From NCBI RefSeq assembly GCF_016859285.1, contig NC_053411.1, positions 3,550,316-3,614,315 of the forward strand: a stretch of 64,000 bases of DNA, read 5' to 3'. Under the pieces are notes generated by a model. The model had not been told where the DNA came from, made no database searches, and worked only from the letters and a program-made list of their open reading frames with translations. Each line of letters begins with the position of its first letter. Position 1 is the first letter of the stretch. This DNA is from Xiphias gladius. Taxonomy: Eukaryota; Chordata; Actinopteri; Istiophoriformes; Xiphiidae. Shown here piece after piece: positions 59,624-64,000 of this stretch. A program made the translations under genes and the position numbers.

Positions 59624-60490
59624 CAGTCCTGGTTGAAATTATTGGCGTCCCTGAATTTTAAGCACAGAATTTAGAATATCTTCAGAAAGAAATGCAAATT
59701 AACCAGTTTTGATAATCAGAATATTTAATAAAATGTCCAAAGTTATTGAACAACAACAACAACAAAATGCTTTCATATAGTGAAATAAAAAATAAAGACA
59801 TGAAATGAACACTTGACACAATTACTGGTACCCTTGTGATGAATTTAAATTAGTCCCTCAAACAAAATAAAAAACAAATAAAGCTCACCTGTGCTTAATT
59901 TTCAGTGTTCACATGAGCTGAATTTACTGCATAAAAAGGGGCTCATTGTTTCCAGTTTCTTTTTCACAATGGCAAGACAAAAGAGCTGCCTGAGAGCATC
60001 AGAAATGCTCTTATAAAAAAATATAACAAATCCAAAGGATGCAAAGCAATCAAAGATCTTGTAATCCGTATTTCAACAGTTCGGAATGTTATCAAGCAGT
60101 TTTGCAATCATAAAAATGTTAAGAAGCGTGTAGGACGTGGTGATAAGAAGAAACTCAATGAGAAAAAGTCTGCGAAGGTTGATGCGGATTGTATAAAAAG
60201 CAACATGCAAGACATCTAAAGAGCTTCAGCCCGTACCAAAACACTAAACCAAGTACGGCAGAAACTACCAGCAGACAGGTACAAGAAGCTTCTACATGGC
60301 TACAAGAAATGTTTAGAGGCTGTCGTTGTAGCCAGTGGTTCGTCAACCAAATATTCTTTTGTTCAGTAACCTTGGACATGTTATTAAAATATTTTGATTA
60401 TACAAAATTGGTTCATTTGCATTTATTTCTGAAGATATTCTAAATTCTGTACGTAAAATTCACTGGTGCCATTAATTTCAACCAAAACTA
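59624..60490 (+). mobile_element. Tc1-like transposon, internally deleted (867 bp)
   Basis: Terminal inverted repeats of about 115 bp: the left starts CAGTCCTGGTTGAAATTATT at 59624, and the right, read on the minus strand, starts TAGTTTTGGTTGAAATTAAT at 60490. Both continue with 'cagaatttagaatatcttcagaaa.aaatgcaaat.aacca'. TA dinucleotides flank both ends (59622-59623, 60491-60492), the Tc1/mariner target duplication. Inside, the plus strand keeps only the N-terminal DNA-binding part of the transposase (ISTVRNVIKQFCNHKNVKK, then VGRGDKKKLNEK). The DDE catalytic domain is gone and a stop interrupts the start. Non-autonomous. Confidence 0.88.
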
Positions 60491-60492
60491 TA

Positions 60493-61020
60493 CAAAAGTC
60501 TATAAAGAGATCAACCATTCAACTCACTCTCGTCAGTTGGTTGGAGCAGAAGAGTCATCAGAAGCAGTTTATTGATGATGAAGAAGACCATCATGGATCT
60601 GGATCATACTACCAAAAAGATTTCAATCAGCCTATTCAGAATATGTGCAGTACTTAACCTTACAGGAGGCTCCTCATCTGATCATTAGGCAGCCAAGCAG
60701 GAAGGAAGTTCTGAAACAGAAGATTTAGTTTAAGGCTGTTTTGCAATACCAGAATAGCGAATCCTCACCCACCAGACTACTGGCATCTTCTGTTACTTTG
60801 AGTTGATATTTCTGAACATACATTAAGCTTCGACAAACAATGTAAATTCTGTATCGATGCATCTTATGTGTTAATTGGGGCTGTGGAGGCCGACGACAGT
60901 GGCATAAACCATCCTGCAGCATCATTTTCATTGAAATTAAACCAAAACCAGAAAACCAACTCAACTATTGAGAAAGACACGTTAATTTTGGGTCTGTGTT
61001 TACTGCAATTTGAAGCATAC
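60493..61020. other. Spacer between two Tc1-type relics
   Basis: No recognised gene. Frames are short; 'cagtacttaaccttacagg' near 60650 looks like an acceptor but nothing coding follows. Confidence 0.35.
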
Positions 61021-61021
61021 A

Positions 61022-61690
61022 CTCATTGAGCACTTTATTAAGAACAGCATACCAATACTGGGTAGGGCTTCCCTTTGCTCTCAAAACAGGTTATTCTTCA
61101 TGGCATGAATTTCACAAGATGTTGAAAACATTTCTTTGAGATTCTGGTCCATCTTGACATTATTGCATCACATCATTTCTGCAGATTTATTAGCTGCGCA
61201 TTCGTGCTACCAATCTCCTGTTCTACCACATCTCAAAGGTGTTCTATTCGATCTAGATCCTGTGACTGGGGAGGCTGAAGTACACTGAACTCATTGTCAA
61301 GTTCATGAAACCAGTTTGAGCCGACTTTTGCTATGTGACATGGTGTATTATCATGCTGGAAGTGGGCATTAGAATTGTGGACATAAATGGATGCACATGG
61401 TCAGCAACAATACGCAGATAGGTTGTAGCCTTCAAAAGATGACTGATTGGTGTTAAGGGGGCCAAAGTATGCCAAGAAAATATTCTACAATCGGTTGGGT
61501 CCATGGATTCATGCAGTTGATACACAATTCTGATCCTACCATTTGCGTGCCTCAGCAGAAACCATATTCATCAGACCAGGCTATGTTTTTCAAGTCTTTA
61601 ACTGTCCAGTTTTGGTGAGCCTGTGCCCACTAGAACCTCAGATTTCTGTTCTTGGCTGACAGGAGTTGAACCAAACATGGTCTTTGGCTT
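61022..61690 (-). pseudogene. Second Tc1/mariner-type transposase relic
   Basis: On the minus strand the order is: text encoding NWTVKDLKNIAWSDEYGF (about 61610-61560), then ESMDPT near 61505, then IFSWHTLAPLTPISHLLKAT and TYLRIVADHVHPFMSTI (to about 61370). Then comes the frameshifted FMNL..EFSVLQPPQSQDL region and 'attcttcatggcatg', and the element ends near 'gtgctcaatgagtg' at 61022-61035. This is the catalytic half of a fish/amphibian Tc1-like family different from the one at 59624. Stops and shifts are many. Confidence 0.75.
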
Positions 61691-61990
61691 GGTAGTCCAT
61701 AAACTCTGACTGGTCCCCCACTTAGCCAGCCAGCTGAACCTCCCCAGAGAGATGTGAAGAATGTCTAAATTATATCTATAACAACATAGTGGAGATTCGG
61801 CAGCAATTTAACAATGAATTCAGATGGTTTGTTGTTGACTCCTGCCCATCTTAATCACTAACTCACTTCAGTGAAATCTCTCAAACCTGGAACTGTTGCA
61901 CTTTTAAAATCATCCACCTGCCCGTCAGACTGCATTCCCACTTGGTTTTAAAAGCAGTATTTCAGACGATTAGTCCAGATAATTTAGCAA
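61691..61990. other. Spacer, nothing recognised
   Basis: Decayed sequence between the Tc1 relic and the LINE; the right end may still be transposon-derived. Confidence 0.35.
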
Positions 61991-61994
61991 TTAA

Positions 61995-63195
61995 GTATAA
62001 TAAATAAGTATTTTTAGACCCATCTCTAAGCTTCGATTTTTATCTAAGATTTTAGAAAAAATTGTCTCCACACAACTGATTTCTTTTATGAACAATGATT
62101 AAATTTAGAAAAATTTCAATCTTGTTTTCAGTTTCTGCATAACCCTGGGACTGCTCTGGTCAAGGTCACCAATGACTTGAAATGCTTCCTGCTAATGTAG
62201 GCCTGTACTCAATTTTAGTTCTCCTTGACCTCAGCTCAGCCTTTGACACAGTGGACCACAATGTCTTAATCATCTGTCTCAAAAAACTATGTTAGCAACA
62301 GTGATGTGGGTCTGGATCGGTTCATCTCATATCCGTCTTTGGTGGGGTCCCACAGGGGTCTATTCTCGGTCCCCTTTTATTTATTATATATGTGCTACCC
62401 CTGGGGAAAACCATGCTTAGACATTATATTGATTTTCATTCCTATGCAGATGATAAGCAGCTGTATGTTCTGATAAAGCCTGGTATCACTGATGTGTCAT
62501 CTATTATGTCCTGTCTTGATGAAATTAAGTACTGGATGTCCAATAATTTCCTGCAGTTGAATGGTTCCAAATCAGAAATAATTACAATTACACCACCTGG
62601 CCCCAGCACTAGCAGCATTAACAATCTCTTGTCTAGTCTGGATGTCTTATCTGATAATATTTAAAAAAGAGGCCCGTAACCTAAGAGCTATTTCCGACTC
62701 AGAGTTGTCCTTTGACAGTCAGGTGACTAAAGTTGTACAATTCTTTGTCCAACCGATATATTTAACCGAGATGAGGTCATCCATTTCACCTCCAGATCTA
62801 GGAAGGGTCATCCATGCTTGTATCTCCTCCAGACTGGACTACTACAACACCCTTTATTCTGGTATCAGCAGGTGAAACCTCCAAAGACTACAGCTGATAG
62901 AAAACACTGCTGCCAGGCTTTTAACACATTTTAAGAGAAGCAACCACATCACACCAATCCTTGCTGCCTTTCACTGGTGACCTGTGAGTTTCAGAATTGA
63001 TTTTAATATTTTACTGCTCGTTTTTAAAGCCTTGAATGGTCAGGCTCCTGCCTATATCTGCAATTTACTAACTCCCCATGAGTCTGATTGCTGCTTGAGA
63101 TCCTCAGGCAGGCCCCTACTAATGGTTCCAGAATTTTTACTTGTTACTAAAGATGACCAGGCCTTTGCTGTCCAGGCCCCTCAGCTGAGTACTCA
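61995..63195 (+). mobile_element. LINE reverse-transcriptase relic (L2/Rex1-like)
   Basis: The plus strand, in shifting frames, encodes PISKLRFLSKILEKIVST, then about 62205-62290 LVLLDLSSAFDTVDHNVL, about 62340-62395 GVPQGSILGPLLFIIYVLPL and DFHSYADDKQLYVLIKPG (with the catalytic YADD at about 62443-62454). Next come WMSNNFLQLNGSKSEIITI, SRLDYYNTLYSGI and FRIDFNILLLVFKALNGQAP. The order and motifs match the family of the LINE at 11357-16055. At least three frameshifts break it, and the 3' end is lost after the AVQAPQL block. Confidence 0.85.
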
Positions 63196-63673
63196 TGTAA
63201 TAATGTAGTAACAACTACTGCATACTCATGAGTCGGAATGTCAACATGGTGACGGGCGTCGCGGCTGCTGTGAATCCATCAAAAGACGGTCTCATTTGCT
63301 GGTGCTCTCATTTAAACGAAAAGCCGCTGAAAATACAGCATCAAATTTGCAAAATTACTACCGTAACCACTCCTGTCCCGGGATAGAGGAAGCACTACAG
63401 TAAAGCACAGCTAATTATTTACAGAGTAACAGGAATAACTTTTCATTTTATCTAGGCCCAAGGTAATTTCAGACAGACTGAGTAAATTACAACAAAATGT
63501 CGCCTGTTTTTTTATTAAAACACGTCCACCATTCTAAGGTAACAAAGTGGAAAATGGAGAAACAGCAAGGCTGAATGAGAAAATCATAACTTCTGACATG
63601 ATTTGCATCATCAATATGCATGGTTAAAACAGCAAAAAGGAAACTGCTGTTCACTTCCTGAAGCTTCTCTTAC
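63196..63673. other. Unassigned sequence
   Basis: No gene or repeat recognised; slightly CpG-containing near 63250-63290. Confidence 0.35.
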
Positions 63674-63755
63674 CTGATAAGGGATCTGGCTGTAAAAAGA
63701 AAACAATCCATACAATGTTGAGGAGAGCCACAGTGATCTGGACAGTCCACTGCAT
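63674..63755 (-). CDS. Candidate secreted VNTR protein, exon 1 (signal peptide)
   Basis: The minus strand has ATG at 63755 followed by MQWTVQITVALLNIVWIVFF and LQPDPLS, a textbook signal peptide with a hydrophobic core and small residues after it. A strong donor TCAG|GTAAGAG lies at 63674/63673 in phase 1. This fits the phase-1 acceptor of the VNTR exon at 58820, across a 4.85-kb intron full of transposon relics. Caution: the core is encoded by 'attgttttctttttacag', which also looks like a splice acceptor, so the segment could instead be the 3' end of an intron. Function unknown. Confidence 0.35.
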
Positions 63756-64000
63756 GTGTCTATCTGCTGATATACTGGCACCTTTACTCTGTCGTTACTC
63801 AAGACGGCCACCGACACCACCTCTGGGTGATAAATTAGAGGTGAGACACGACATGTCAAAGATTTTAAATGTGGGGTTCTATGTGTTGATCTGAAATGTA
63901 GAGTACATCTGCTCATGTCATTTTCCTTCCCATGTTACTATCATGTTGTGATTCCACAGGAGAAGTTTATTCCTCACTTTTTCTTTCGTTTCAACAAGCG
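63756..64000. other. Right edge, upstream of the candidate exon
   Basis: Would be 5' UTR or promoter of the candidate gene. No clear TATA or CpG island. Confidence 0.3.

Overview
The window is nuclear DNA of a ray-finned fish, most likely a percomorph. Four protein-coding genes can be recognised by sequence, with normal GT-AG introns, and about half of the rest is made of typical teleost repeats (LINEs, Tc1/mariner, piggyBac, MITE-like families, long TG/CA microsatellites). Species cannot be read from the sequence.

Layout. (1) 1-5590: the first coding exon of sorcs2 (minus strand, 4991-5323) in a CpG-rich block; everything left of it is the start of sorcs2 intron 1. (2) 5590-33000: a gene-poor, repeat-rich interval. 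It holds a nest of LINE copies (about 10490-16055, minus) sitting inside a degenerate A-rich minisatellite, a second LINE (about 23640-25370, plus), a LINE 3' end with a GGAT tail (about 29200-29706), three long TG tracts in or next to it, several foldback palindromes and dispersed repeats. (3) 33150-38057: grpel1, four exons, plus strand, complete (213 aa). (4) 38540-40874: a decayed piggyBac element with TTAA at both ends. (5) 45924-49203: tada2b, two exons, minus strand, complete (493 aa, with two glycine-rich insertions). (6) 49459-52568: ccdc96 (cfap184), three exons, plus strand, complete (481 aa). tada2b and ccdc96 are head to head across 255 bp that contain an inverted CCAAT box and an RFX X-box-like site. 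(7) 52570-64000: repeats (percomorph dispersed repeats, an 867-bp Tc1 deletion derivative, a second Tc1-like relic, a LINE reverse-transcriptase relic) and, on the minus strand, a candidate two-exon secreted protein whose last exon is a 21-bp VNTR.

The order and relative orientation sorcs2 / grpel1 / tada2b / ccdc96 are those I recall for human 4p16.1 (SORCS2 and GRPEL1 divergent, GRPEL1 and TADA2B convergent, TADA2B and CCDC96 divergent), so this is a conserved vertebrate synteny block. The genes do not form one pathway: sorcs2 is a VPS10 sorting receptor, grpel1 the nucleotide exchange factor of mitochondrial Hsp70, tada2b a SAGA coactivator subunit and ccdc96 a ciliary axoneme protein. No clearly new defence or enzymatic system was found. 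The most unusual items are the VNTR secreted-protein candidate, the transposon-derived nuclear-receptor-site cluster in grpel1 intron 2, the shared tada2b/ccdc96 promoter, the tada2b glycine insertions and several long hairpins.
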